In this document: positions 53,419-62,345 of the stretch, piece after piece
How positions within the stretch are numbered: position 1 is the first letter of the stretch
How the letters are laid out: each line of letters begins with the position of its first letter
Source of the DNA: a bacterium
GTDB lineage: Bacteria; Bacillota; Clostridia; Oscillospirales; Oscillospiraceae
Assembly (NCBI GenBank): GCA_004560305.1
Contig: SFVI01000001.1
Location: 62,001-126,000, forward strand
DNA length: 64,000 nucleotides
Reading direction: 5' to 3'
Translations under genes and position numbers: made by a program
The notes under the pieces: model-generated
Databases searched by the model: none
Seen by the model: only the letters and a program-made list of their open reading frames with translations
What the model was told of the DNA's origin: nothing

Positions 53419-54306
53419 TCAAACTTTCAAATAGTTCCTGATGGCGTTGACGCCGCCGAAAGCACCCACCAAAATCCCTGTAGCCATGAAAATGATAAAC
53501 ACCGGCATAGCCACGCTGCTAAAGGGAACCACGGAGATAAAGCTGCCTGCCAGGCCGCTGACCAGACGGCTGGATATGAGGCTGTAGATCCCCCACTCCG
53601 CCACAAAGGCCAGTCCGCCGCCCAGGATACCCAGAACCAGGCCCTCCACCACGAAGGGCAGGCGGATAAATCCGTTGCTGGCGCCCACCATCTTCATAAT
53701 GGCGATCTCCTCACGGCGGCCAAAGGTGGCAAGCTTAATGGTGTTGGACATGATGAACACAGAGACGAACACCAGGATCACGATCAACACCAAAGATACT
53801 ACACTAACAATGTTGCGAACGGTGACGAAAAAGCTGGCGTATTCCAAATGGGCGTTGACCTTTGCCACGCCGGGCACAGCCTCCAGATTGGCCTTGGTGC
53901 TGCTCATCAGGGCGATATCCGCCAGTTGGATCACGAAGCGATGGCGGAACACGTCGGCGTCGATACCCACGCCGAAGTCCTCGTCATACTGACTCATGAA
54001 CCGGTCCATGGCGTCATCCCGGGAGACAAAGGTAACGCTGGCCACATTGGGCACCGCCTCGATGCTGCTCTGCAATGCGGCGGCCTGGCTCTCGTCCTTG
54101 ATCTCCTCGTCCACGAAGGCCACGATCTCGTTCTCGTTTTCCAGGTCCTTGATCAGCGCGTCAATGTTCACCGACAGCAGGGACACGCTCCCCATGATGA
54201 TCAGGCATGCCATAATGATGGTCACTGACGCGAAAGACATGAAGCCGTGAGTGGTAATGCTGCGGAAGCCCTCACGGATCAGATAACTGTACCTACTCAA
54301 TCTCAT
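53419..54306 (-). CDS. ftsX: Cell division permease FtsX
   Basis: A 295-residue membrane protein with a TM helix at about 25-50, a large extracellular loop (about 50-165), and three more helices at about 175-200, 220-245 and 265-290, the standard FtsX topology. The extracellular loop is the known contact for peptidoglycan hydrolase partners. The ATG at 54306 overlaps the ftsE end by 14 nt. Confidence 0.93.
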   Translation of the reverse strand: MRLSRYSYLIREGFRSITTHGFMSFASVTIIMACLIIMGSVSLLSVNIDALIKDLENENEIVAFVDEEIKDESQAAALQSSIEAVPNVASVTFVSRDDAMDRFMSQYDEDFGVGIDADVFRHRFVIQLADIALMSSTKANLEAVPGVAKVNAHLEYASFFVTVRNIVSVVSLVLIVILVFVSVFIMSNTIKLATFGRREEIAIMKMVGASNGFIRLPFVVEGLVLGILGGGLAFVAEWGIYSLISSRLVSGLAGSFISVVPFSSVAMPVFIIFMATGILVGAFGGVNAIRNYLKV

Positions 54307-54985
54307 AGCTGTAATACCCATCCATTCCGTCGCTGATCAGGTTGCCGCCATCGATGGTGATGACCCGCTTGGAGAAAGCGTTGACCAGCTCCTTCTCGTG
54401 GGTCACCACCATCACAGTGGTACCCATCTCGTTGATCTTTTCAAACAGCAGCATCAGCTCCAGACTGCGCACCGGGTCCAGGTTTCCGGTAGGCTCGTCC
54501 GCCACGATCATCCTGGGGTTGTTCACCAGGGCGCGGGCGATGGCCACACGCTGCTGCTCGCCGCCAGACAGCTCATTGGGCATCCGCTTTTCGCGGCCCT
54601 CCAGGCCCACCAGCTCCAGTATGTAAGGCACCCGCTTCTTGATGTCCTTGTTGGCCGCGCCCACCACACGCATGGCGAAGGCCACGTTGTCGTAGACGTT
54701 CATGTTCTCGATCAGGCGGTAGTCCTGGAAAATGACCCCCAGGGTCCTGCGCATTTTGGGCAGCTTGCGCCGCTTGATTTTGCTCATGTCGAAATCATTG
54801 ACAATGATCTCGCCGGAAGTGGGACGGATCTCACCGGTGATCAGCTTCATGATGGTGGTCTTTCCGCTGCCGGAGGGGCCCACCAGGAACACGAACTCGC
54901 CGTCCTCGATGGTCAGGTCTATGCCGTCCAGCGCCAGGGTATTGCTGCTCTCATAGACCTTCCTCACATTTTTCATATGAACCAT
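54293..54985 (-). CDS. ftsE: Cell division ATP-binding protein FtsE
   Basis: A 230-residue ABC ATPase with Walker A GPSGSGKTT, Q loop FQDYRL, signature LSGGEQQR and Walker B MIVADEPTG. It powers FtsX to activate peptidoglycan hydrolysis at the septum. The start at 54985 has GGAGG upstream. It is 49 nt from the CdaR-like gene. Confidence 0.95.
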   Translation of the reverse strand: MVHMKNVRKVYESSNTLALDGIDLTIEDGEFVFLVGPSGSGKTTIMKLITGEIRPTSGEIIVNDFDMSKIKRRKLPKMRRTLGVIFQDYRLIENMNVYDNVAFAMRVVGAANKDIKKRVPYILELVGLEGREKRMPNELSGGEQQRVAIARALVNNPRMIVADEPTGNLDPVRSLELMLLFEKINEMGTTVMVVTHEKELVNAFSKRVITIDGGNLISDGMDGYYSYEIE

Positions 54986-55034
54986 AGATCAATAGTCCTC
55001 CAAACTCGTCTTTGCCGGGGAATATATCGGTCGC

Positions 55035-56126
55035 TCAGTACTTGTTGTTCAGGGAATCCAGATACTGTTTGACCATCATAGCCACCTTGAACACGATCGC
55101 GTGGTCGAACTCACGCAGGTCAAGGCCGGTTATTTTTTTGATTTTTTCCAGCCGGTACACCAGGGTGTTGCGGTGTACATACAGCTTTCGGGAGGTTTCG
55201 GAGACGTTCAGGTTGTTCTCAAAGAACTTGTTGATGGTCTCCAGGGTGTCCTCATCCAGGGTCTCAATGGGTTTTTTCTTGAACACCTCGTTGAGGAACA
55301 TCTCGCACAGGGTGGTGGGCAGCTGGTAGATGATGCGGCCCAGGCCCAGATTTTCATAGTTGATGATGCTCTTCTCGCTCTCAAAGACCCGGCCCACATC
55401 GATGGCCACCTGGGCCTCCTTGTACTTGTCCGCCAGCTCCCGCAGATGGCGGGCATTGGTGCTGATGCCGATGACGGTCTTGATGCCCAGCTCTTCCATC
55501 AGGGTCTTTTCAACGGTTCTGGCGGTTTTCAGGATCTCCTCCGGGCAGTTGGCGGAGGGCAGGGACTTGACCACCACGATGTCCGTCTCGTTGATGTTCA
55601 GCACAAAATCCTTCTGCTTGTCCACAAACAGCCGCTGAACCAGCTCCACCGCCGCCACATCCGGGTTTTCCATCTGCCGCACCAGCAGCACCACCCGGGG
55701 CTCATCGGTGACAAAATGCAACTCCTTGGCCCGGACATACACGTCGCCGGGCAGGATGTTGTCGGAAATAATGTTCTTTACGAAGGCGGCCTTGTTGTGC
55801 TTCTCCTCGTAATTGTTCTTGGCCTCGTTGAAGGCCACCGCCGCGATGGCACAGATGGTGCGGCTCATGGGGTCGTTGCCCTCGGTGAAGGCCGCGTAAT
55901 CCAGCTTGGGGCTGGGTGAGGACAGGGGGCAGTAAATCCGGCTGGCGGTGGTCACCGTCTGCTCTCCTCCCTCAAAGTCATTGAGGTGGAAATCGTCAAG
56001 CCGGGAGCCGATCATGGCAAGCTCGCTGCTGGCCACCACAAAGCCCTGCTCATCCACCACACCGATGGTTCTGTCTACGCTGTCTTTCATCTGGATAATC
56101 ACATTCTGGAAAATCCTGCTGGACAT
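55035..56126 (-). CDS. CdaR/PucR-family transcriptional regulator
   Basis: A 363-residue protein: N-terminal sensory domain of the sugar-diacid (CdaR) type (about 1-130), a middle GGDEF-like domain (about 165-280) and a C-terminal PucR helix-turn-helix (about 300-360, VSETSRKLYVHRNTLVYRL). It has its own promoter. Because it precedes ftsE with a short gap, it may be co-transcribed with ftsEX. The signal and regulon are unknown; a sugar acid is only a guess from the family. Confidence 0.85.
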   Translation of the reverse strand: MSSRIFQNVIIQMKDSVDRTIGVVDEQGFVVASSELAMIGSRLDDFHLNDFEGGEQTVTTASRIYCPLSSPSPKLDYAAFTEGNDPMSRTICAIAAVAFNEAKNNYEEKHNKAAFVKNIISDNILPGDVYVRAKELHFVTDEPRVVLLVRQMENPDVAAVELVQRLFVDKQKDFVLNINETDIVVVKSLPSANCPEEILKTARTVEKTLMEELGIKTVIGISTNARHLRELADKYKEAQVAIDVGRVFESEKSIINYENLGLGRIIYQLPTTLCEMFLNEVFKKKPIETLDEDTLETINKFFENNLNVSETSRKLYVHRNTLVYRLEKIKKITGLDLREFDHAIVFKVAMMVKQYLDSLNNKY

Positions 56127-56206
56127 AAACTCAGCCTCCTATACATCTGGCGCATCCCACGCATTTCTCTGGTCAAATTACCATATGCTCAAATCTCTCT
56201 TTTTAC

Positions 56207-56235
56207 ATTTTAACGCATAATTGTGTAATTTTCAA
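56207..56235 (-). promoter_or_regulatory. Promoter of the CdaR-ftsEX operon
   Basis: On the minus strand: TTGAAA (56230-56235), 17-nt spacer and TAAAAT (56207-56212), 80 nt before the ATG. Confidence 0.65.
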
Positions 56236-56321
56236 TAGAAATTATCTCGGTTTTTTGTGAACTTTTTTGCTATTGTGTGGTTTACGCTCAAAAAAACGTA
56301 GGAATGGAGGCATATTTTAGA

Positions 56322-57047
56322 CTAATTCTCCAGAGCATCCTGCCCAAACAATTTGGCAATGTCCGCCGCTTCCAGCTCCCGCCAGCCGCCGGCAGGCAGT
56401 TCATTCCCCAGCACCAGGCCGCCGATGGACAGCCGCCGCAGCTGCTTCACCGGGGCGCCCCGGCTGGCCAGCATCCGCTTCACCTGATGGTATTTTCCTT
56501 CCATCACCGTCACCAGGCACTCCCCCTCACCCAGCAGCTCCAGCTCCGCCGGCAGGCACTTGGTGCCGTCGCCCAGTATCAGCCCCTGCCGGAAGGCCTC
56601 CCGGTCCGTTTCGTCCAGCTTTCCCTCCACCCGGGCATAATAGCGCTTTTCGATGCCGGATTTGGGGGAAATGACCCGGTGGGCAAAGTCCCCGTCGTTG
56701 GTCAGCAGCAGCAGGCCGCTGGTGTCCTTGTCCAGCCGCCCCACCGGGAACAGACCCATCCGGCGCATCTCCGGGCTCACCAGGTCCAGCACGGTTTTCT
56801 GCCTTCCGTCCTCCGTAGCGCTGAGCACCCCGGCGGGCTTGTCCATCATATAGTAACGGAAGCTCTTGTAGCGCAGCTCCTCCCCATCCAGGGCGATGCT
56901 GCTTCCCTCGCTGTCCACCTTGGTCTCCGGCGCGGTGACGGCCCGGCCGTCTACCGTGACCCGGCCCCGTTTTATCATCTGCCTGAGCTCGCTGCGGCTG
57001 GCGATCCCCAGATCGCCCAGCAGCTTGTCCAGCCTCATCAGCGGCAT
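56322..57047 (-). CDS. rsuA: RsuA-family 16S rRNA pseudouridine synthase
   Basis: A 241-residue enzyme with an N-terminal S4 domain (about 4-60) and a catalytic domain with the motif VGRLDKDTSGLLLLTNDG (catalytic Asp) and the EGKYHQVKRM motif near the end, which is typical of the RsuA/RluB/RluE/RluF group. The start at 57047 has AGGAGG 8 nt upstream. It probably acts on 16S rRNA uridine 516, but family members with other targets cannot be excluded. Confidence 0.88.
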   Translation of the reverse strand: MPLMRLDKLLGDLGIASRSELRQMIKRGRVTVDGRAVTAPETKVDSEGSSIALDGEELRYKSFRYYMMDKPAGVLSATEDGRQKTVLDLVSPEMRRMGLFPVGRLDKDTSGLLLLTNDGDFAHRVISPKSGIEKRYYARVEGKLDETDREAFRQGLILGDGTKCLPAELELLGEGECLVTVMEGKYHQVKRMLASRGAPVKQLRRLSIGGLVLGNELPAGGWRELEAADIAKLFGQDALEN

Positions 57048-57080
57048 TTTTCCGCCCTCCTGTCAGTCCATATGGAAGCC

Positions 57081-57109
57081 ATTATAGCATACTTCCCCGG
57101 AAAAATGAA
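57081..57109 (-). promoter_or_regulatory. Promoter of the rsuA-like gene
   Basis: On the minus strand: weak TTCATT (57104-57109), 17-nt spacer and perfect TATAAT (57081-57086). Confidence 0.5.
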
Positions 57110-57133
57110 TAGGCTGTCTTGAGGTGAGACGGA

Positions 57134-57586
57134 ATGCTTAAAACCCATGCGCTGACCAAGAAAAAGGCCCTGGCCATCGTGCTGCTGATCGGCCTTGTGC
57201 TGTTGGTGCTGATCGGCCTTCGCTGGTATACCGCCCGTTCCCCCCGCTGCGACCTTTCCACGCTGGAGGGCCGCCAGGCCTTCCTGCTGGAGCTGGGCTG
57301 GGAGATCGACCCGGACAGCGAAGAATTTCGTACGGTGGTGGTGCCTGAAAAGCTGGAGGGCATCATGAGCCAGTACAACCGTATGCAGCTGGCCCAGGGC
57401 TATGATCTGAGCGCCCACCTGGGCGAAAGCTGCCAGCAGTACAGCTACCGGCTTTTGAACTACCCGGACAGTGACAACCCCGTGTTCGTGACGCTGTATA
57501 TTCAGGGCGACCAGCTCATCGCCGGGGATATCCACTCCAACGCCCTCAACGGCTTTATGCACGGTCTGAAAAAGATCACCAAATAG
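57134..57586 (+). CDS. DUF4830-like membrane-anchored protein
   Basis: A 150-residue protein with a single N-terminal membrane helix (about 11-28) and an extracytoplasmic domain that resembles DUF4830 (LGWEIDP..., YNRMQLAQGYDL, NYPDSDNPVFV, IAGDIHSN). Such proteins occur in Clostridia and have no assigned role. GAGGTG lies 7 nt before the ATG. It is divergent from rsuA and ended by its own terminator. Confidence 0.75.
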   Translation: MLKTHALTKKKALAIVLLIGLVLLVLIGLRWYTARSPRCDLSTLEGRQAFLLELGWEIDPDSEEFRTVVVPEKLEGIMSQYNRMQLAQGYDLSAHLGESCQQYSYRLLNYPDSDNPVFVTLYIQGDQLIAGDIHSNALNGFMHGLKKITK

Positions 57587-57596
57587 CGTCTCTGGC

Positions 57597-57628
57597 TCCC
57601 TCCGTCTCCCGGATGGGGGCTTTTTTTT
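57597..57628 (+). terminator. Intrinsic terminator of the DUF4830-like gene
   Basis: A short CCC-TCCG stem pairs with CGGA-GGG across a one-base bulge and is followed by eight T. Confidence 0.65.
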
Positions 57629-57674
57629 GCTTATTCTAACGCATCAAACTTAAATCAACCTTAATTTTATGTAC

Positions 57675-57721
57675 AAAAACGGAGCTGTAGCAAAAAGGAA
57701 AGTTCTGCTACAGCTCCGTTG
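57675..57721 (-). terminator. Intrinsic terminator of the MBOAT-SGNH operon
   Basis: A 14-bp stem ACGGAGCTGTAGCA/TGCTACAGCTCCGT (57679-57692 with 57706-57719). On the minus strand it is followed by TTTTTG just after the SGNH gene stop. Confidence 0.8.
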
Positions 57722-57735
57722 GCGATAATCTCTTA

Positions 57736-59151
57736 TTATTCTTTTCTATCCAGTGCAAAGTATCCGCTGTGCAGAAAGTCCACCCTGTCCAGCAGCTTCC
57801 CGCAGCCGTAGTCATACACCAGCAGGGTAATGCCCAGATCACGGAAGGTATAGACGGTGCTGCCGTTTTCCGTCACCGCCGCCTGCTCAAAATTCACAGC
57901 GTAGTCCTTCCCGTCGATGGTGAAGCTGCTCCCCTTTCGGCTTGCCTGCCCTGCCGGCACATCAGTGATCAGCCAGGCTCCGCTGCCCTTTTCCAGCAGT
58001 TCCTCCTCGCTGACGCCCAACTTGGAAAGCTCCTTGGCAAAACTGAGGTAAGGCTCCCGGTTTTCCCAGTCGCCGTTTTTGATCAGCAGCACAGCCCGGC
58101 CGCCCCGCTGCAGCTCCGTGATATAATCCGCCGCTTCCGTGATGCTGCGCAGATAGCCGTCGTTAATGCTCTCCGCGTTGGCATCCCAGCTGGCGTAGGC
58201 GCTGTCCCCCCGGTGATCAGTCAGCATCACCGTGTCCAGCAGAATTTCTGCCAGACTGCGGCTCAGCTTTCTGGCCCCGGCCAGATTCAGATGGGTGTCA
58301 AAATAGAAGTCCTCCCCGGTGATGCCGGTTTCCTCCCCCATCTCGTTGAAGTTGTAGAAGGCCAGCCCCTCCCGGGCCGCGATCTGCTCCACCGCGTTGC
58401 AGTAGGGCTGATACCTTTTCAGGTCCACCGTGGGGGTCTTTACCAGGATCAGCGGGATTTCCTTTTCCCGGCATAGGCTGATGATCCGCCCGAAATAGTC
58501 CAGACTCTTTTCGCTGATCTCTGCCGCCTCGGAAATGGCTTCCGGATCGCCCAGGTCAAAGTTCCCGTGTCCGTAGAGGGCAAAGCTGCCCTTCTCGTTC
58601 ACCAGTCCCTTGGACCAGGGGAAATAATTGAAATCCTCCTGCGTCAGCTCGCCGTAGCGCTGGTGGTACAGCGGCAGCCCCAGCATCAGGGCCGCCCAGC
58701 GGTCCTGTGGGGCGGTAACCTGCACCGCCTCCCATTTGTTCCGGCTCGGCTTCATTCCCGCCACATTTTTCAGCTGGGTGGCCTCGTCGGCGTACTCCCA
58801 GTCATAGCTCAGCCCGCCGATCTCCAGCACCACCGCCTTGGGCGTCTGGGTTTTCAAAGCCTCCACCAGAAAATGGTAGCTGTTCCACATAGGCTGCACT
58901 CCGCCCCACAGGGCGAAGGCGCTGATGCCGTATTCCTGCCACAGTGTGGCCGTGTCCACGTGCACGCCCATATGGCTGTTGCCCAGCAGCAGCACATCCA
59001 CCGTCCCCGGTTCCTGGGCGTAGAAGCTCTGCATGGGCTTCACCCCGTCATAGCGCTTGAGCAGCAGCACCCTGTCGATTATGTAAACCGATCCCAGGGT
59101 CAGCGCCAGCACCAGCAGCAGGGCCAGCGTCCGTTTCAAAACAATTTTCAT
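57736..59151 (-). CDS. SGNH/AlgX-like O-acyl transfer partner protein
   Basis: A 471-residue protein with one N-terminal membrane helix (about 5-25) and an extracytoplasmic SGNH-hydrolase-like domain. The GNSH motif (LLLGNSHMGVH) supplies the Ser and DTHLN the Asp-His pair. Such proteins work with MBOAT proteins, moving acyl groups onto an exported polymer, as AlgJ/X with AlgI. A further C-terminal domain (about 300-471) is unassigned. It follows the MBOAT gene by 10 nt. The acceptor polymer is unknown. Confidence 0.8.
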   Translation of the reverse strand: MKIVLKRTLALLLVLALTLGSVYIIDRVLLLKRYDGVKPMQSFYAQEPGTVDVLLLGNSHMGVHVDTATLWQEYGISAFALWGGVQPMWNSYHFLVEALKTQTPKAVVLEIGGLSYDWEYADEATQLKNVAGMKPSRNKWEAVQVTAPQDRWAALMLGLPLYHQRYGELTQEDFNYFPWSKGLVNEKGSFALYGHGNFDLGDPEAISEAAEISEKSLDYFGRIISLCREKEIPLILVKTPTVDLKRYQPYCNAVEQIAAREGLAFYNFNEMGEETGITGEDFYFDTHLNLAGARKLSRSLAEILLDTVMLTDHRGDSAYASWDANAESINDGYLRSITEAADYITELQRGGRAVLLIKNGDWENREPYLSFAKELSKLGVSEEELLEKGSGAWLITDVPAGQASRKGSSFTIDGKDYAVNFEQAAVTENGSTVYTFRDLGITLLVYDYGCGKLLDRVDFLHSGYFALDRKE

Positions 59152-59161
59152 CGCCGCCCCC

Positions 59162-60598
59162 TCAGAATCCCGCATAGATAAAGGCGCTGGCAGAATATTC
59201 CCCGCCGTAAGCGCCGAAGATCACAATGCTCATCAGCAGCGCCCAGCACACCAGGGAACGGGCCGCGAAGCCCTGCCTCAGGATGCAGCCGCTGTCATAG
59301 CCTTTTTCCCGCAGGGCGGACACTAAGCCCAGCAGCCCCAGAGCCGCCAGCAGAATCCCCCAGTCCAGAGCGCTGATGCCGAAGCCGGCCAGGGTCCCGT
59401 CAAACAGGGCCCAGGGCGCAAAGCCGCTGAGCATGTTCCGGCAGTAGACCAGCCCCTTCACCAGACTCTCCGAGCGGAAGAAGATCCAGGCAAAGCTGAC
59501 CAGCGCAAAGGTCACCAGCCGCTGCCCAGCCCGGAAGGCCCCGCTGTCCATGCGGATGCCCAGCCGCTGATACAGCCGCGTCCGCCCCTCTCGGGTCAGA
59601 TGCCCTACTACCTGGTACACGCCGTGCAGCGCCCCCCAGAGCACGAAGCTCCAGGCCGCGCCGTGCCACAGCCCGCTGACCAGGAACACGATCATGATGT
59701 TAACATAACGCCGGAACGTCCCCTTCCGGCTGCCGCCCAGGGGGAAGTACAGATACTCGGTGAACCAGCTGGTCAGAGAGATGTGCCAGCGCCGCCAGAA
59801 GTCCTGAATGCCCGTTGCCAGATAGGGCTGGCGGAAGTTGTCCCCCAGCCGGAAGCCAAACAGCCGGGCGATGGCGATGGCCATATAGCTGTAGCCGGCG
59901 AAATCTGCATAGATTTGCATGGTGTAGGCCAGGGAGTTCACCATCAGCACCAGCCCGTGATAGTCGTAGTACTCTACGAACAGCTTCCCCGTCATGATAG
60001 CCAGCCTGTCGGCGATCACCAGCTTCAAAAACGCGCCCCACAGGAAGCACAGCAGAAAGAAGCTGAAATCCTCATACCGCAGCGCCCGCTTTTCCCGGAG
60101 CTGGGGCAGCAGCTCCCGCCCCTTCTGGATGGGGCCGGAGATCACTGTGGGGAAGAAGCAGACGAACAGAGCGTAGCTGATCACGTCCCGCTCCGGCTCC
60201 AGCTTCCCGTTGTACACATCGAACAGATAGGAACAGCTCTGAAATACATAGAAGCTGAGACCCACCGGCAACAGGATGGCCGGCAGGGAGAAGCCCAGGG
60301 CCGCCCCCAGTCCCCCCAGCAGGAAGCCGGTGTATTTGAACACCAGCAGCACCAGCAGCAGAAGCACCGCCGCCGCCAGGCAGCAGCGCCGGTCCCGGCC
60401 GCTCAACCGCCCGCCCAGATAACCCAGACCGGTGCACAGCAGCAGAAGCAGCACATATTTATAATCGTAGCTTGCGTAAAACACAAGGCTTGCCAGCAGC
60501 AGGACCAGATTCTGCCCCCTTGCCGACCGCGCCATGGCGTAGACGGCAAAGCACAGCGGCAGAAACAGCGCCCAGAACTGGAGGTTCACAAATGACAT
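59162..60598 (-). CDS. MBOAT-family membrane acyltransferase (AlgI/DltB-like)
   Basis: A 478-residue protein with about eleven membrane helices. It has the catalytic His in LWHGAAW and the DFWRRWH motif (His near 270), typical of AlgI-type O-acyltransferases that hand acyl groups across the membrane. It is followed by its SGNH partner. No dlt genes are present, so D-alanylation is unlikely and acetylation of an exopolysaccharide or peptidoglycan is more likely (inference). Confidence 0.9.
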   Translation of the reverse strand: MSFVNLQFWALFLPLCFAVYAMARSARGQNLVLLLASLVFYASYDYKYVLLLLLCTGLGYLGGRLSGRDRRCCLAAAVLLLLVLLVFKYTGFLLGGLGAALGFSLPAILLPVGLSFYVFQSCSYLFDVYNGKLEPERDVISYALFVCFFPTVISGPIQKGRELLPQLREKRALRYEDFSFFLLCFLWGAFLKLVIADRLAIMTGKLFVEYYDYHGLVLMVNSLAYTMQIYADFAGYSYMAIAIARLFGFRLGDNFRQPYLATGIQDFWRRWHISLTSWFTEYLYFPLGGSRKGTFRRYVNIMIVFLVSGLWHGAAWSFVLWGALHGVYQVVGHLTREGRTRLYQRLGIRMDSGAFRAGQRLVTFALVSFAWIFFRSESLVKGLVYCRNMLSGFAPWALFDGTLAGFGISALDWGILLAALGLLGLVSALREKGYDSGCILRQGFAARSLVCWALLMSIVIFGAYGGEYSASAFIYAGF

Positions 60599-60634
60599 AG
60601 CTTCTCCGATCCGCCGCCGGAAGGCGGCAGCAGT

Positions 60635-61648
60635 TTACAGCAGGATGACCCCGGCCTTCTCACACTTCTCCATGGTGTCCGCGTCCCAGATGGAGGCCTG
60701 CACCTCGCCGATGTGGGCCTTACCCAGCAGCAGCATGGACAGCCGGGACTGGCCAATGCCGCCGCCGATGGTCAGGGGCAGCTCGCCGTTTAAGAGCGCC
60801 TTGTGGTAAGGCAGCTCCCGCCGGTCATCGCAGCCGGCCAGGGTCAGCTGCCGGTCCAGGGCCGCCGGGTCCACCCGGATGCCCATGGAGGAGATCTCAA
60901 AGGCGCAGCCCAGCAGCTCGTTCCAGAACATGATGTCCCCGTTGAGACTCCAGTCGTCGTAGTCCGGGGCCCGGCCGTCATGGGGCTTGCCGGAGCGCAG
61001 CGGCGCGCCGATGCCGATGATGAAGGCGGTGCCATGCTCCTTCAAGTAGGCGTTCTCCCGCTCCTTGGCCGTCATCTCCGGGTACATGTCCTCCAGCTGC
61101 TGGGCGGTGACGAAGCTCACCTGCCGCTTCAGCTTGGGCAGAACGGAAAGCTGGGGATAGATGGCCTGCATGGTGTCCTGGGTGTCGCAGATGGCGCTGA
61201 CAATGTCCATCACCGTCAGCTTCAGATAGTCCAGATTCCGGTTCTCCGCCAGGATCACCTTTTCCCAGTCCCACTGATCCACATAGACCGAGTGCAGGTT
61301 GTCCAGCTCGTCCTCGTCCCGGCGGATGGCGTTCATGTCGGTGTAGATGCCCTTACCGGGGTAGAAGCCGTAGCGCTTGAGGGCCAGCCGCTTCCACTTG
61401 GCCAGGGACTGCACCACCTCCGCCCGGTGGTCGGAGCGGAGGATGTCGAAGGACACCGGCCGCTCATAGCCGTTCAGGTTGTCGTTCAGGCCGGACTTCT
61501 CATCCACAAACAGGGGTGCCGACACCCGGTAAAGGTTCAGCTTGGCCCCCAGATTGTCCTCAAACAGCCGCTTTAACAGGCTGATGGCCTTCTGCGTATC
61601 ATAGATGGAAAGAATGCTTTTGTAGCCTTCGGGAATGGTTGTTTTCAT
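60635..61648 (-). CDS. asnA: Aspartate-ammonia ligase AsnA
   Basis: A 337-residue ATP-dependent asparagine synthetase that uses ammonia. It is related to class II aspartyl-tRNA synthetases. Motifs: the N-terminal LYRVSAPLF, the aspartate-site NGYERPV and the C-terminal GGGIGQSRL (motif 3). The ATG at 61648 has AGGAGA upstream. It is 25 nt downstream of the DUF4364 gene. Confidence 0.95.
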   Translation of the reverse strand: MKTTIPEGYKSILSIYDTQKAISLLKRLFEDNLGAKLNLYRVSAPLFVDEKSGLNDNLNGYERPVSFDILRSDHRAEVVQSLAKWKRLALKRYGFYPGKGIYTDMNAIRRDEDELDNLHSVYVDQWDWEKVILAENRNLDYLKLTVMDIVSAICDTQDTMQAIYPQLSVLPKLKRQVSFVTAQQLEDMYPEMTAKERENAYLKEHGTAFIIGIGAPLRSGKPHDGRAPDYDDWSLNGDIMFWNELLGCAFEISSMGIRVDPAALDRQLTLAGCDDRRELPYHKALLNGELPLTIGGGIGQSRLSMLLLGKAHIGEVQASIWDADTMEKCEKAGVILL

Positions 61649-61673
61649 CTTTTTCTCCTGCTTTCCCAATCGA

Positions 61674-62201
61674 TTATTTCTTGTTGTTCTCGCTCAGCAG
61701 CGCCACGATCTTCTGGTAGTAGCCCTCCGCGTCCCGGCGGAAATTTTTCTGGATCTGCCTGGCCTGCTCCTCCCCGGCGCAGAGGAAGCTGAGATGGATG
61801 ACCTCCCCCACCCCGTCGGACATGGCCAGTTCCACCGTCACGCCGCCCTGATCGCTGTGGTATTTTGCGGTGATCATGGCGGCCCGGCGCATCCGCTCCT
61901 CCACCGGGGCGATCAGCTTCTGGGCCTTGGTGCGCACCGAGTAGGGCAGGCTGCTCTCCACCGCGTCGGCGTTCCGGGCGCCCTTTTCCGTGATGCAGTA
62001 GCCCTCCTCACTTTCGGTGACATGCCCCGTCTCCACCAGCTCCGCCAGACAGTCGGAGTAGTCGAAGTAGCCCACGCCGCTGTCGCACTGGCAAAGCTCC
62101 GCCAGGGTCTCCGGGTCCACCGTCCCCGGCAGCCGCCGCAGAATATAGAGGATCAGGATTTTGATATCCAGCTTTTCGTGTATGAATCCCAAGCGTCCCA
62201 T
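61674..62201 (-). CDS. DUF4364 family winged-helix-like protein
   Basis: A 175-residue protein with family start GRLGFIHEKLDIKILILYILRRL, an N-terminal winged-helix-like region (about 12-80) and an alpha/beta C-terminal domain. It resembles a small transcription factor; the family is common in Clostridia and has no described target. The ATG at 62201 is preferred to the GTG at 62213 because GGAGGT lies 4 nt upstream. Next to asnA on the same strand, so it may regulate nitrogen assimilation (guess from position). Confidence 0.8.
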   Translation of the reverse strand: MGRLGFIHEKLDIKILILYILRRLPGTVDPETLAELCQCDSGVGYFDYSDCLAELVETGHVTESEEGYCITEKGARNADAVESSLPYSVRTKAQKLIAPVEERMRRAAMITAKYHSDQGGVTVELAMSDGVGEVIHLSFLCAGEEQARQIQKNFRRDAEGYYQKIVALLSENNKK

Positions 62202-62345
62202 GGGCACCTCCACAACTCATATAGTGATACATCGTAGTATTATAACCTGCCTTCGTCCCTTTTTTCAAGTCTTAATTCACACTGCCCGCCCCTGCGCATA
62301 CACTGTAATGAAGCTTCTTCAATCCAGACAACAGGAGGTAGTTCC

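Noticed and set aside
50680..54228. Very long + open frame opposite the EnvC/ftsX genes
   Set aside because: GC-rich codons on the minus strand leave the opposite frame open. It lacks a ribosome binding site and resembles low-complexity His/Gly/Leu text, while the minus-strand genes have clear family motifs.
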